Shown: in pieces, positions 28,551 to 38,529 of the stretch
Layout of the letters: the number at the start of each line of letters is the position of its first letter
Numbering within the stretch: position 1 is the first letter of the stretch
Source: Rhodobiaceae bacterium
GTDB lineage: Bacteria > Pseudomonadota > Alphaproteobacteria > Rhizobiales > TMED25
DNA: 64,000 nt
NCBI GenBank assembly: GCA_002704755.1
Contig: PAHC01000011.1
Location: forward strand, 90,033-154,032
Direction: 5' to 3'
Notes under the pieces: generated by a model
Seen by the model: only the letters and a program-made list of their open reading frames with translations
The model's database searches: none
Told to the model about the DNA's origin: nothing
Program-made: the position numbers and the translations under genes

Positions 28551-30200
28551 ATGGCTGCAAAAGAAGTTAAGTTTTCTGCTGATGCAAGAGATCGAATGTT
28601 ACAAGGTGTAAACATACTTGCAGATGCTGTAAAAGTAACATTGGGACCAAAAGGTCGTAATGTTGTTATAGATAAGTCATTCGGTGCACCAAGAATAACA
28701 AAAGACGGTGTTACAGTTGCCAAAGATATTGAACTTAAAGATAAGTTTGAAAATATGGGCGCACAAATGCTCAGAGAAGTGGCATCTAAAACTAATGATG
28801 TAGCTGGTGATGGAACTACGACTGCAACAGTTCTTGCGCAAGCAATTGTAAAAGAAGGTGTCAAAGCAGTGGCGGCCGGCATGAACCCAATGGATTTAAA
28901 ACGTGGTGTTGAAGTTGCTGTAACGGCTGCAATTCAGGACCTTACAAGTAAATCAAAAAAAATCAAAAGCTCTGATGAAGTATCACAGGTTGGTACTATC
29001 TCTGCAAATGGTGAAGCAATAATCGGTGAGAAAATTGCTGAAGCTATGCAAGTTGTTGGTAATGATGGAGTTATAACAGTTGAGGAGTCAAAAGCTCTTG
29101 AATTTGAACTTGAAACTGTTGAAGGTATGCTCTTTGATAGGGGATACTTATCACCATACTTTATCACAAACGCTGAGAAAATGATTTGTGATCTTGAAGA
29201 TCCATACATTTTACTCTTCGAAAAGAAATTATCAACATTACAACCAATGCTACCAATTCTTGAACAAGTTGTTCAAAATGGTAAGCCGTTGTTAATAATA
29301 GCTGAAGATGTGGAAGGTGAAGCACTTGCAACTCTTGTCGTCAATAAACTCCGAGGTGGTTTAAAAGTCTCTGCAGTAAAAGCTCCTGGTTTTGGTGATA
29401 GAAGAAAAGCAATGTTGGAAGACATAGCAATTTTAACAGGGGGACAAGTTATATCTGAAGATATCGGTATTAAACTAGAAAACGTTTCACTTGATATGCT
29501 AGGTAACGCAAAAAGAGTTTCAATCACTAAAGAAGAAACAACTATTATTGATGGTTCTGGATCCAAGAAAGATATTGAAGCACGAGTAAGTCAGATCCGT
29601 CAGCAAATAGATGATACAACTTCTGATTATGACAGAGAGAAACTGCAAGAGAGACTTGCCAAACTATCCGGTGGCGTTGCTGTTATCAAAGTTGGCGGTG
29701 CAACTGAAATAGAAGTGAAAGAGAAAAAAGACAGAGTGGATGATGCATTAAATGCAACACGTGCTGCAGTTGAAGAAGGTGTTCTTCCTGGTGGCGGTGT
29801 AGCATTATTGAGATGCACAAAAGCTGTTAAAGCTCTTACTGACAAAAATGCAGATATCCAAGCTGGTATCAACATCGTTCTTAAAGCACTTGAAGCACCT
29901 ATCAGACAAATAGCTGAGAATGCTGGAGTTGAAGGATCTATTGTTGTTTCAAAAGTACTTGAAAATAATGCTCATAGCTTTGGTTTTGATGCACAAACTG
30001 AAACTTACACAGATCTTGTAAAAGCGGGTATTATCGATCCAACTAAAGTTGTTAGAACTGCATTACAAGACGCTTCGTCTGTCGCAAGTCTGCTAATAAC
30101 AACAGAGGCAATGATCGGTGATCTACCAGAAGAGAAAGGTGCTGCAATGCCTGCAATGCCTGATATGGGCGGTATGGGTGGTATGGGCGGCATGATGTAA
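28551..30200 (+). CDS. groEL: Chaperonin GroEL
   Basis: 549 residues, 60-kDa chaperonin. Hallmarks: LGPKGRNVVIDKSFGAP, the ATP-binding VAGDGTTTATVLAQ, EEGVLPGGGVALLR, and the C-terminal GGM repeat tail (GGMGGMGGMM). It starts 22 bases after groES with an AGGAAGG-like ribosome binding site. Antisense open frames across it are artefacts of its codon usage. Only one groEL is seen in this window. Confidence 0.98.
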   Translation: MAAKEVKFSADARDRMLQGVNILADAVKVTLGPKGRNVVIDKSFGAPRITKDGVTVAKDIELKDKFENMGAQMLREVASKTNDVAGDGTTTATVLAQAIVKEGVKAVAAGMNPMDLKRGVEVAVTAAIQDLTSKSKKIKSSDEVSQVGTISANGEAIIGEKIAEAMQVVGNDGVITVEESKALEFELETVEGMLFDRGYLSPYFITNAEKMICDLEDPYILLFEKKLSTLQPMLPILEQVVQNGKPLLIIAEDVEGEALATLVVNKLRGGLKVSAVKAPGFGDRRKAMLEDIAILTGGQVISEDIGIKLENVSLDMLGNAKRVSITKEETTIIDGSGSKKDIEARVSQIRQQIDDTTSDYDREKLQERLAKLSGGVAVIKVGGATEIEVKEKKDRVDDALNATRAAVEEGVLPGGGVALLRCTKAVKALTDKNADIQAGINIVLKALEAPIRQIAENAGVEGSIVVSKVLENNAHSFGFDAQTETYTDLVKAGIIDPTKVVRTALQDASSVASLLITTEAMIGDLPEEKGAAMPAMPDMGGMGGMGGMM

Positions 30201-30231
30201 TTGCCCATAACCAATACTAAGGTTAAATAAC

Positions 30232-30264
30232 AAAAAACCCTCTCATTATGAGAGGGTTTTTTTT
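30232..30264 (+). terminator. Bidirectional rho-independent terminator, groEL/hisG
   Basis: Perfect 13-bp stem: six A plus CCCTCTC, a five-base loop ATTAT, GAGAGGG, then an eight-T run. The A-run on the left makes it work for the opposite strand too, where hisG ends at 30263. The clearest terminator in the window. Confidence 0.93.
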
Positions 30265-31003
30265 ATTCCGATAAAATTATTTTAAATTTCTGAATATTTT
30301 TCTCAGAACATTTTAACTTACTGAGTAAATTTTCAAGTAGACTCAACTTTTCTTCATTCCATGTTGTATTTAAAGCACCAAACAAACACGCCTGACTTCT
30401 TAATAGTGTTCCTAAGTCAATTCTTTTAAGTTGATTTGCCTTCAACGTAGATCCCGTGCTTGTGATATCAATTATTATTTCAGATGATCCATATGCTGGG
30501 GCACCTTCAGTGGCTCCATGACTGTCCACAAGCAGATAATCAGAATAGCCAAGTGCTTCAAAAAAATTACGTGAAATATTTGGGTATTTTGTTGCTATTC
30601 TCAGACGTTTCTTATTCTTAATCCGAAAATCATAAATGACATCTTCAAGATCAGTTATTGATTTTACATCTATCCAGCTTGACGGAACCGCAACAACCAC
30701 ATCTGCAAACCCAAAGCCTAATTCCATTAAATTAAAAATACAATCTTTAGGCTCATAAATATATTCTTCAATTAAATCTAAACCCGTTATCCCTAAATCA
30801 ATAGAACCCTTTTGAAGCTCATACGAAATCTCTTTTGGAGATAGAAAAATAATATCGATATTCTCAATACCAACCATTTTACCGGTATATTCACGCTCAC
30901 CATTTCCTCTTTGGATTTTTAGACCTGAATTTAAGAAGATTTCTTCAGTATCTTTTTGAAGCCTACCTTTATTTGGGATGCCAATAATCAAATTCTCAGC
31001 CAT
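30263..31003 (-). CDS. hisG: ATP phosphoribosyltransferase, catalytic subunit (short form)
   Basis: First committed step of histidine synthesis. 246 residues: IGIPNKGRLQKDTEE at the N-terminus, DLGITGLDLIEEY and the PRPP-binding loop IIDITSTGSTLKAN. It lacks the C-terminal allosteric domain of long HisG, so it needs HisZ, which is encoded immediately upstream (8-base overlap). Together they would form the hetero-octameric, histidine-inhibited enzyme. It ends inside the terminator shared with groEL. Confidence 0.94.
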   Translation of the reverse strand: MAENLIIGIPNKGRLQKDTEEIFLNSGLKIQRGNGEREYTGKMVGIENIDIIFLSPKEISYELQKGSIDLGITGLDLIEEYIYEPKDCIFNLMELGFGFADVVVAVPSSWIDVKSITDLEDVIYDFRIKNKKRLRIATKYPNISRNFFEALGYSDYLLVDSHGATEGAPAYGSSEIIIDITSTGSTLKANQLKRIDLGTLLRSQACLFGALNTTWNEEKLSLLENLLSKLKCSEKNIQKFKIILSE

Positions 31004-32141
31004 CTAATTTCCCTGAATATAATAATCGATCAATGTATATTGAACAACCAACTGCAGGTATTGGTTTTGTTGAACCCAATTCTTCAAAAATTTTATCATA
31101 CCTACCGCCAATCGCTATTGGGTCGCTTATTGGTGTTTTTGTGTTGTTTATTTCAAAAATTAAACCAGTGTAATATTCAGCTTTTCGTGATAAATTTGTT
31201 TTAAATTGAATATTATCTAGAGGTATATTTATATCCTTAAGGGATTTAATTCGATTTTCCAACTCAATGATTGTATTTTTAAGATCAAGAGTATACTTAT
31301 CCGCAAACTCTGATAGTTCAATGATACAACTATTGATATCACCTGTTATTGATAAAAATTCAGAAATTTCATTGATTGTTTTTTGATCTATCTCACTTGT
31401 GTTATTTGACTCTAATTTATCCAAATAATTATTTACGATTTCATCTGGTTCCCTGCCAGAAAATATTGAAACATTTTCTTCTCCTAGTAATGACTCAATA
31501 AACCTAGTGCTGCCCAATGATCCATTTTTGTACTGAGCAATCAAGTCTTCATGTTTTCCTGCATCAAACTGTCTTTTAATTAGTGTCTGAAGAGCATCTT
31601 TAATTTTGACATTATCAAGACCATTCCAATATAAACGTATTATTTTATTAAACAGATATTTGCTGAGATTTAAGTTTTCTAAAAATTGATAAAATATTGA
31701 TACATCACTAATTGTAATCCCCAGATCAAAACCGCTAAAGTCAGATAAAACTTCATAGACATGTGATATAATTTCAACTTCCGATTCAATCTTTTTTTCA
31801 CTGCCAAAATTTTCTATCCCAATTTGTCTAAATTCTGGACAAGTACGTGTTTTTTCATTTTTCGTAGGAAAACGGAATGCATAACCATCATAAACGTATT
31901 TATTATCATGTATTTCATTATTTTTATAACTTATTGCAAGAGGCAGTGTGAAATCCGGACGAAGACAAATTTCTTTCCCATCAGGTGAATTGGATAGTAG
32001 TAATCTATTCCTGACGTCTTCACCCATAAAATTCATAACAATGTCCGCATCTATTGTCATTGAAGGATTATATAAATTGTATCCCTCTTTGATAAAACAT
32101 TCTCTTATACTTGCGGGATCTTTGTTAACTATTTTAATCAT
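30996..32141 (-). CDS. hisZ: ATP phosphoribosyltransferase regulatory subunit
   Basis: HisRS-like paralogue without aminoacylation activity that activates and regulates short HisG. 381 residues. It keeps class II synthetase features (ICLRPDFTLPLA, YDGYAFRF, ARKAEYYTGLIFEI-like segment SRKAEYYTGLIFEI, GGRYDKIFEELG) but lacks the C-terminal anticodon-binding domain. Its ATG overlaps the hisS stop (ATGA), and it overlaps hisG by eight bases, so all three are tightly coupled. Confidence 0.92.
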   Translation of the reverse strand: MIKIVNKDPASIRECFIKEGYNLYNPSMTIDADIVMNFMGEDVRNRLLLSNSPDGKEICLRPDFTLPLAISYKNNEIHDNKYVYDGYAFRFPTKNEKTRTCPEFRQIGIENFGSEKKIESEVEIISHVYEVLSDFSGFDLGITISDVSIFYQFLENLNLSKYLFNKIIRLYWNGLDNVKIKDALQTLIKRQFDAGKHEDLIAQYKNGSLGSTRFIESLLGEENVSIFSGREPDEIVNNYLDKLESNNTSEIDQKTINEISEFLSITGDINSCIIELSEFADKYTLDLKNTIIELENRIKSLKDINIPLDNIQFKTNLSRKAEYYTGLIFEINNTKTPISDPIAIGGRYDKIFEELGSTKPIPAVGCSIYIDRLLYSGKLDG

Positions 32142-33628
32142 GTTTTTTTATCTATTTCTGAGACGATTTCAGAAATCTTATTTACAACTTGATCCCTATT
32201 TATCTCAAATTGAATTTCATCGTTATTTATCCATTGATCACGATTCTCAATCATATTCGATATTTCTTTTCCTTTGATCAAATTCTTTACTGTTACTATC
32301 CCCATCTCCCTTTCATTAGTTCCTTCAATAATGACGAGTGGTGAGTTTCGTCTATCAGCATATTTCATTTGTGCTTTCATGCCAGAGCTACCAAGATAAA
32401 CTTCAGCAGAAATTCCTTTTTCACGAATTTCTGTTGCGATCTGATAGTAACTTTGCTGGTATTCTTTATCCATATTCAAGATTAAGACAGGTCCATAATT
32501 ATCTTCAAATTTATCAAAGTTTGCCATTTTTAAAACAGTCACCAAACGACTCACACCAATTGAAAAACCACTTGCAGCCACCTGATCTTTTCTAAACCTG
32601 GAAATTAACTTATCATACCTACCACCTCCGCCAACAGATCCAATAATAGGCATTTCTTCTTTCTTTTTTTCATCTAACACAATATTGGTCTCGAATATTG
32701 TTCCTGTATAATACTCCAATCCTCTGACTATAGTTCCATCGAATGAAATTTCTTGGTTATAACCTAATTCACTTAGTAATTTATCTATTCCAATTAACTC
32801 ATCTATGGCTATTGGTCCTTGCTCTGTTTTGGATATTATTTCTTTTGTCTGATTAATAAAGTCATTCCTGGCAGTTGATCCGATTGATATGAAGTTTAGA
32901 ATTTTCTCAATACTTCTTTTCGATAATTGAGCACCCTTTGTGTAATCACCAGACTCGTCTTTTCTACCTTCTGATAATAATTTTTCAACGCCACTTATAC
33001 CAACGCGGTCTAGTTTATCAATTGCCCGAAATATTGTGAGTCTTCTATTTTCATCAATATCATCATCTATTTTAATCAACTCTATGATTGCATCTAATAG
33101 CTTACGATTTGAAACTTTAATGTTAAAATTTTGTTCGCTAAGCCCAAGTGATCTCATTGAGTCAGTTGCTAACATTAATAGTTCAGCATCAACTATATAG
33201 TTATCTGATCCAATGATATCTGCATCTAATTGCAAGAACTCCCTGTATCTGCCAGGTCCAGGCTTCTCATTACGCCATACACTCCCAAATTGATATCTTT
33301 TATAAGGTTTGGTAATTTGATCATAATTTTCTGACACAAATCTTGCCAAAGGTGCTGTCAAATCATACCTCAGTGAAAGCCATTTCTCATCATCATCCTG
33401 GAAAGAGAATACGCCTGCATTTGGTCGTTCTGAGTCTGGTAAGAATTTACCTAACGTATCACTAAATTCAAAAGCAGGAGTTGATAGTTCTTCAAAACCA
33501 TACGACTCATAGACTTTAGTAATTCTAGAAACTATATTTTTAATTTCTCGTAGCTCAGAACCATAAACATCACGCTGACCTCTGGGTAAAGAGGCTTTGA
33601 TTATATTATTTGAATTACTTCCAGACAT
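32138..33628 (-). CDS. hisS: Histidyl-tRNA synthetase (alphaproteobacterial type)
   Basis: Class II synthetase charging tRNA-His. 496 residues, longer than the E. coli enzyme as is usual for the alphaproteobacterial form. Motif 2 region is YQFGSVWRNEKPGPGRYREF followed by LDADIIG; histidine-binding GLEYYTGTIFE; motif 3 AASGFSIGVSRLV; C-terminal anticodon-binding domain with YADRRNSPLVIIEG. The PGPGR motif-2 form goes with tRNA-His lacking G-1, and the tRNA at 39948 is of that kind. First gene of hisS-hisZ-hisG. Confidence 0.94.
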   Translation of the reverse strand: MSGSNSNNIIKASLPRGQRDVYGSELREIKNIVSRITKVYESYGFEELSTPAFEFSDTLGKFLPDSERPNAGVFSFQDDDEKWLSLRYDLTAPLARFVSENYDQITKPYKRYQFGSVWRNEKPGPGRYREFLQLDADIIGSDNYIVDAELLMLATDSMRSLGLSEQNFNIKVSNRKLLDAIIELIKIDDDIDENRRLTIFRAIDKLDRVGISGVEKLLSEGRKDESGDYTKGAQLSKRSIEKILNFISIGSTARNDFINQTKEIISKTEQGPIAIDELIGIDKLLSELGYNQEISFDGTIVRGLEYYTGTIFETNIVLDEKKKEEMPIIGSVGGGGRYDKLISRFRKDQVAASGFSIGVSRLVTVLKMANFDKFEDNYGPVLILNMDKEYQQSYYQIATEIREKGISAEVYLGSSGMKAQMKYADRRNSPLVIIEGTNEREMGIVTVKNLIKGKEISNMIENRDQWINNDEIQFEINRDQVVNKISEIVSEIDKKT

Positions 33629-33858
33629 TTCAAAAATACCTAAGTGTTATTAGTAAAGTTCAAGATCCAATGATGAATTTTGAAATTATACTAGATTATT
33701 ATTTTTACAAGAAAATTATTAAAATAATAATAACGCAGTATTTCATATTTTATTAGAATAAATTTCTATTCAGGAAATTTTAATTATTGATATTAGAATA
33801 TTTTTTCATTATTATATACAAATTGGTAATTTTTTCTAAAATAATTAATTGTGTGAAC

Positions 33859-34359
33859 ATGGCGGCAAAATTAGATAAAATCGATCGCAAAATACTCAAT
33901 CTTCTTCAAGAAGACTGTACTATTGCTGTATCTGAAATCTCAGCGAAGGTAGCTCTATCCTCTACCCCATGTTGGAGACGGATACAAAGGATGGAAAAAG
34001 AGGGCATCATATCAAAAAGGGTTGCACTTCTTGATCCAAAAAAAATCAATGCGGAAGTAACAGCATTTGTTGCAATTAAGACTAATCAGCATAATAATCA
34101 ATGGCTCGCTGAATTCAAAAAAATTGTAAATTATTTTCCTGAAGTTGTTGAATTTTACCGCATGGCTGGAGATATAGATTATCTATTAAGAGTTGTAGTT
34201 CCAGATATATCTGCTTTTGATAGGTTTTATAAAAATTTAATTGAACGCATTGACCTGACAGATGTATCTACTAGTTTTTCAATGGAGCAAATCAAATACA
34301 CAACATCTCTTCCATTAAATTATACTGAAGAGGTGGCAAATACAGATGCAAACTCCTAA
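33859..34359 (+). CDS. Lrp/AsnC family transcriptional regulator
   Basis: 166 residues from ATG at 33859 (MAAKLDKIDRKIL). N-terminal winged helix-turn-helix (about 4-62: LNLLQEDCTIAVSEIS and SSTPCWRRIQRMEKEGII), C-terminal RAM/effector domain (about 70-150) with VVEFYRMAGDIDYLLRVVVPD. Lrp-type proteins sense amino acids; the target is unknown. It is divergent from hisS across 230 bases and ends against convergent moaA with no gap, so neither neighbour is clearly its target. Confidence 0.9.
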   Translation: MAAKLDKIDRKILNLLQEDCTIAVSEISAKVALSSTPCWRRIQRMEKEGIISKRVALLDPKKINAEVTAFVAIKTNQHNNQWLAEFKKIVNYFPEVVEFYRMAGDIDYLLRVVVPDISAFDRFYKNLIERIDLTDVSTSFSMEQIKYTTSLPLNYTEEVANTDANS

Positions 34360-35388
34360 TTAACCTCCAGTGACCGACATATGCCTATCTACTGCAGGTT
34401 TCTTATGATTTTCATCAATTATAAAATTGTGACTTTTTGGTTTTAAATTAATAGACTTATGGATCAAATTGATTATCTCTTGATCTGATGCATTACCTCT
34501 CATCATTTTATTAAAATCCATAGAGTCATCTTGCCCAAGACACATATACATCTTTCCTGTGCAAGTTATCCTAACTCTATTACAATCAGCACAAAAATTA
34601 TTACTAAGGGGCGTTATCAGACCTAAAATACCACCAGTCTCTTTGCAATCATAATATCTTGATGGACCACCGGTCTTGTAATCAGATGAAGTAAGAGTAA
34701 ATTCACTATCCAATCGCTTCTTATATTCAGTAAGAGGAAGATAGTTTTCTGTTCTATCTCCATCAATATCACCCATGGGCATCGTTTCAATTAAAGTCAT
34801 GTCCATATTATTTGAGTGAGCCCAGCGTATCATTGATGGGATTTCATGGTCATTAACCCCCTTCAATGCAACAGTATTTAGTTTGACTCTAATACCTGCC
34901 TCTTGAGCATGCGCAATACCTTCAAGAACCTGTCCTAAATCACCCCATCTAGTTATTTTTTTGAATGTATTATGATCAAGTGAGTCAATAGATACATTTA
35001 TCCTTCTTATATTATTTTCGAAAAGATCAGAGGCATACTTTTTTAACTGACTGCCATTTGTTGTAATTGTGACTTCTTCTAAATTTGATCTACCAATTTT
35101 ATCAGAAAGGCTTTCTATCAACCACATGATATTTTTTCTTACAAGCGGTTCACCGCCAGTAAGCCTAATTTTTTTAATACCACATTCAATAAAAATTGAT
35201 GCCAATCTATAGAGCTCTTCAAGAGTTAACAAATCAGCCTTTGGCATAAATGTCATATTTTCAGCCATGCAGTAAACACAACGAAAATCACAACGATCAG
35301 TTACAGAAATTCGTAGATAATTAATGGATCGTTCAAATGGATCCATTAAGATATTTTTATTTGATGAAATGGTGTTGTTTTCTAACAT
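34360..35388 (-). CDS. moaA: GTP 3',8-cyclase MoaA
   Basis: Radical SAM enzyme for the first step of molybdenum cofactor synthesis. 342 residues. N-terminal cluster motif CDFRCVYC (about 34-41), TGGEPLVRKN, and the second cluster cysteines in FCADCNRVRITCTGKMYMC. The C-terminus ends with the functional Gly-Gly pair. No other mo genes are nearby. It is divergent from the CoA-transferase pair. Confidence 0.96.
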   Translation of the reverse strand: MLENNTISSNKNILMDPFERSINYLRISVTDRCDFRCVYCMAENMTFMPKADLLTLEELYRLASIFIECGIKKIRLTGGEPLVRKNIMWLIESLSDKIGRSNLEEVTITTNGSQLKKYASDLFENNIRRINVSIDSLDHNTFKKITRWGDLGQVLEGIAHAQEAGIRVKLNTVALKGVNDHEIPSMIRWAHSNNMDMTLIETMPMGDIDGDRTENYLPLTEYKKRLDSEFTLTSSDYKTGGPSRYYDCKETGGILGLITPLSNNFCADCNRVRITCTGKMYMCLGQDDSMDFNKMMRGNASDQEIINLIHKSINLKPKSHNFIIDENHKKPAVDRHMSVTGG

Positions 35389-35471
35389 CGGAATATCATA
35401 ACAAAGTTCTTGTATTAAATAAATTCAATTTATATGATACTGCTTATTGATTGATTATGTAAGTGAATATT

Positions 35472-36176
35472 ATGGCAAATAATAAAGTATTTCAAAACGC
35501 ACATGATGCAATGCAGGGTATACTTTTTGATGGTATGACAATATTATCAGGAGGTTTTGGGATTTGTGGAATTGCTGAAAATATTACCGAAGAAATTAAA
35601 GCTAGTAAAGTTCAAGGATTAACAGTTGTATCAAATAATTGCGGGATTGATGGTTTTGGACTCGGTACCCTACTTCATACACGTCAAATTAAGAAAATGA
35701 TTTCTTCATATGTTGGTGAAAACAAAACTTTTGAAGAACAATACTTAAAAGGTGAATTAGAACTTGAATTTTCACCTCAAGGTACCTTAGCCGAAAGATG
35801 TAGAGCTGGTGGTGCCGGTATTCCTGCTTTTTATACAAAAACCGGAGTGGGAACGATCATTGCAGAAAGTAAGGAAACGAAAATAATTGATGGGGTTGAA
35901 TATCTTCTTGAAAAAGCAATTAGAGGTGATTTATCAATTATCAAAGCCTGGAAGGGTGATGAGTCAGGTAATTTAGTATTTAGAAAAGCAGCCAGAAACT
36001 TCAATCCACCAATGGCAAAAGCAGGGAATATTTGCATAGTAGAGGTAGAACAACTTGTTAAGACTGGAGAGTTAGACCCCGATCATATACATCTCCCTGG
36101 CATATATGTAGATAGAATATTTGAAGGTAAATATACTGAAAAGAAAATTGAATTCGTAACTCTAAGAGAAAAATAA
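35472..36176 (+). CDS. scoA: 3-oxoacid CoA-transferase subunit A
   Basis: Alpha subunit of succinyl-CoA:3-ketoacid (or acetate:acetoacetate) CoA-transferase, used for ketone-body or short-chain oxo-acid breakdown. 234 residues from ATG at 35472. Motifs: GGFGICGIAENI near the N-terminus, SNNCGIDGFGLG, SYVGENKTFEEQYL and ELEFSPQGTLAERCRAGGAGIPAF. It is paired with subunit B 10 bases downstream. The subgroup (SCOT versus AtoD) cannot be fixed from sequence; the EEQYLKGELE form favours SCOT. Confidence 0.9.
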   Translation: MANNKVFQNAHDAMQGILFDGMTILSGGFGICGIAENITEEIKASKVQGLTVVSNNCGIDGFGLGTLLHTRQIKKMISSYVGENKTFEEQYLKGELELEFSPQGTLAERCRAGGAGIPAFYTKTGVGTIIAESKETKIIDGVEYLLEKAIRGDLSIIKAWKGDESGNLVFRKAARNFNPPMAKAGNICIVEVEQLVKTGELDPDHIHLPGIYVDRIFEGKYTEKKIEFVTLREK

Positions 36177-36186
36177 TAGGTAGATC

Positions 36187-36816
36187 ATGGCATGGACAAG
36201 AGAAGATATTTGTAGAGTTGCTGCACTAGAACTCAAGGATGGCTATTATTGCAATCTTGGGATTGGTATGCCAACAAAGGTTGCAAATTATATCCCAGAT
36301 AATATTAATGTGACACTGCAATCAGAAAATGGAATGCTTGGAATGGGGCCCTTTCCCCTAGAGAATGAAGTGGATGCAGATATTATAAATGCAGGAAAAC
36401 AAACAATAACAGAGTTACCAGAAACCTCATATTTTGATAGCTCTGAGTCATTTGCTATGATCAGAGGTGGTCACATTGATTTATCTATACTAGGTGCTTT
36501 GCAAGTGTCTGAAAAAGGTGACCTCGCTAATTGGATGATACCAGGTAAGATGGTAAAAGGCATGGGCGGCGCAATGGATTTAGTTGCTGGGGTAAAAAAG
36601 GTACTAATATTGATGGAACATACAGCAAAAGATGGACAACCCAAACTTCTAAAAGAATGTACACTTCCTTTAACAGGAAAATCTGTTGTAGATACAGTAA
36701 TCACAGAACTTGGAAAATTTGATATTACATCCAATGGAGTTGAAATTAAAGAACTAGCTCCCCACGTGACACTTGACGAAATTAAAGCAAAAACTGAAGC
36801 GAAGGTCTTAATTTAA
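36187..36816 (+). CDS. scoB: 3-oxoacid CoA-transferase subunit B
   Basis: Beta subunit with the catalytic glutamate in the SENGMLGMGP motif (about residue 50). 209 residues, with NLGIGMPTKVANY near the N-terminus and RGGHIDLSILGALQVSEKGDLANWMIPG in the middle. It is partner to the preceding gene. Its stop overlaps the convergent iron permease stop, so the two genes are separated by nothing. Confidence 0.92.
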   Translation: MAWTREDICRVAALELKDGYYCNLGIGMPTKVANYIPDNINVTLQSENGMLGMGPFPLENEVDADIINAGKQTITELPETSYFDSSESFAMIRGGHIDLSILGALQVSEKGDLANWMIPGKMVKGMGGAMDLVAGVKKVLILMEHTAKDGQPKLLKECTLPLTGKSVVDTVITELGKFDITSNGVEIKELAPHVTLDEIKAKTEAKVLI

Positions 36817-38489
36817 TCTTTTCTACCCCTATTAAGCTCTCGATTAATTAGTATGATTGGGAAAAGTCCTGCAACTACAATCGTCATTGCTGGTAACGAA
36901 GCGCTTCCAATATCTGATAGAGATGCATAAGTGTAAACATTAGTCGCTAATGTATCAAAGTTAAATGGCCTCAATATCAACGTGGCTGGCAATTCTTTCA
37001 TTGAGTCAACAAAGACTAATAATGCTGACATAATAAGCGCAGGTTTTATAATTGGAAGCTGAATATTTATCAATGTTGAAAGTTTTGATTTTCCAAGTAA
37101 ACGTGAAGCAGCTGTAATGTCAGGATTTAATGTTGTAAATCCAGACTCTATTGTGCCAAAAGATATTGTAAGAAAGCGCACAACATACGCATAAATAATT
37201 GCCATCAATGTTCCCGAGAAAATTAATCCAATTGTTATATTTAAGTGTTGACCAAATATATTTCTAAGAGCGCCATCGACTGCGACTAGTGGTACAATTA
37301 CTCCTATAGCGAGAACAACACCTGGTAATGCATAACCAAGTCTGGATATGGTCACTGAAAGTCTAATAATTATATTATTTGATGTAGTGTGAGTATTTAC
37401 AAGGAATATCCCTAGGATTGTTGTCAAAATTGCAGCACATATTGATAAAAATAGGGAATTAAAGAGTAAGTTTGCGTATTCAAGTAACTCAACCTCTAAT
37501 ATACGTTCTAAAATAAAATCAAACAAAACAAGAGATGGCAACAAAAACCCTATTAGAACCGGAAGAATACAAAACATCATTACCAAAACCAACCTACCCT
37601 TGGTCAATTTTATTCTATTCGCGCTTATTTGTTTCTTGTTATTTTGAGTAAATGATCTTTTTTTTCTGAGACCCTTCTCGATCATCATTAATAAAAATAC
37701 GAATAATAACATAAAAATTGCAATCTGGGCGGCACCACCGAGGTTATTTTTCCCAAGCCAGGTAATGTAAACACCAACACTAAGAGTATCAACACCAAAA
37801 TACTCAAATGCCGCAAATTCATTCATTGTTTCCATAATAACTAAAATCAATCCAATTATTATTGCAGGCCTCGCCATCGGCAATGCTATGTGAAAGAAAC
37901 TATAGAGGGAAGACTTACCAAGAATCGAACTCATTTCAATTAGAGTGATTGATTGTCGAAGAAATGCCGCACGGGACGTTATATAAATGTATGGATAAAG
38001 TACAAATGCCATTATGAAAATTGATCCCCCAATGGAGTAGATATCTGGAAACCAATAATCTTTGATGGAGTCCCACCCAAACAAAAACCTCAACTTAGAT
38101 TGAACAAATCCTGTGTAATCTAGGAAATCACCATAGGTATAAGCAACAATATAAGCTGGCATTGCTAGAGGAAGTAGGCATAGCCACTCCATAATCCTTC
38201 TGAAGGGAAATTCATAAACAGTAATAATCCAAGCCAAGCTAACGCCAATCAACAATGTGATGATAGATACACCAGATATGACAATAACAGTTGTAATTAT
38301 ATAACCAGGAAGAACAGTCGAAGCTAAATGAGTCCAGATATTATCATCTGCCGAAAAAGCTATATAAAATATTGCCAGTATTGGTATCGCAATTATAGAT
38401 GCAACAAAAAGGGCTCCCAAAGTTTCTAGAAACTCTTTTTGATAGAAAAATTTGTTAAAGATAGCTCTCATGAATAACTGCCATACCAT
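36813..38489 (-). CDS. Iron(III) ABC transporter permease (fused two-domain)
   Basis: 558 residues, about 12 membrane helices in two homologous halves, each with an ABC permease EAA-type loop (EMSSILGKSSLYSFFHIALP about 180-200; ITAASRLLGKSKLSTLINIQLP about 450-470). This FbpB/SfuB layout goes with ferric-iron periplasmic uptake. It lies 40 bases downstream of the binding-protein gene. No ATPase gene follows; the next gene is convergent. Confidence 0.9.
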   Translation of the reverse strand: MVWQLFMRAIFNKFFYQKEFLETLGALFVASIIAIPILAIFYIAFSADDNIWTHLASTVLPGYIITTVIVISGVSIITLLIGVSLAWIITVYEFPFRRIMEWLCLLPLAMPAYIVAYTYGDFLDYTGFVQSKLRFLFGWDSIKDYWFPDIYSIGGSIFIMAFVLYPYIYITSRAAFLRQSITLIEMSSILGKSSLYSFFHIALPMARPAIIIGLILVIMETMNEFAAFEYFGVDTLSVGVYITWLGKNNLGGAAQIAIFMLLFVFLLMMIEKGLRKKRSFTQNNKKQISANRIKLTKGRLVLVMMFCILPVLIGFLLPSLVLFDFILERILEVELLEYANLLFNSLFLSICAAILTTILGIFLVNTHTTSNNIIIRLSVTISRLGYALPGVVLAIGVIVPLVAVDGALRNIFGQHLNITIGLIFSGTLMAIIYAYVVRFLTISFGTIESGFTTLNPDITAASRLLGKSKLSTLINIQLPIIKPALIMSALLVFVDSMKELPATLILRPFNFDTLATNVYTYASLSDIGSASLPAMTIVVAGLFPIILINRELNRGRKD

Positions 38490-38529
38490 TTTAAAATTGA
38501 ATTATCATATAGTTTTAAGACTTTAATAA

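Noticed and set aside
28529..30214. Several antisense open frames across groEL
   Set aside because: Serine/alanine-rich translations typical of the reverse strand of groEL; no independent support.
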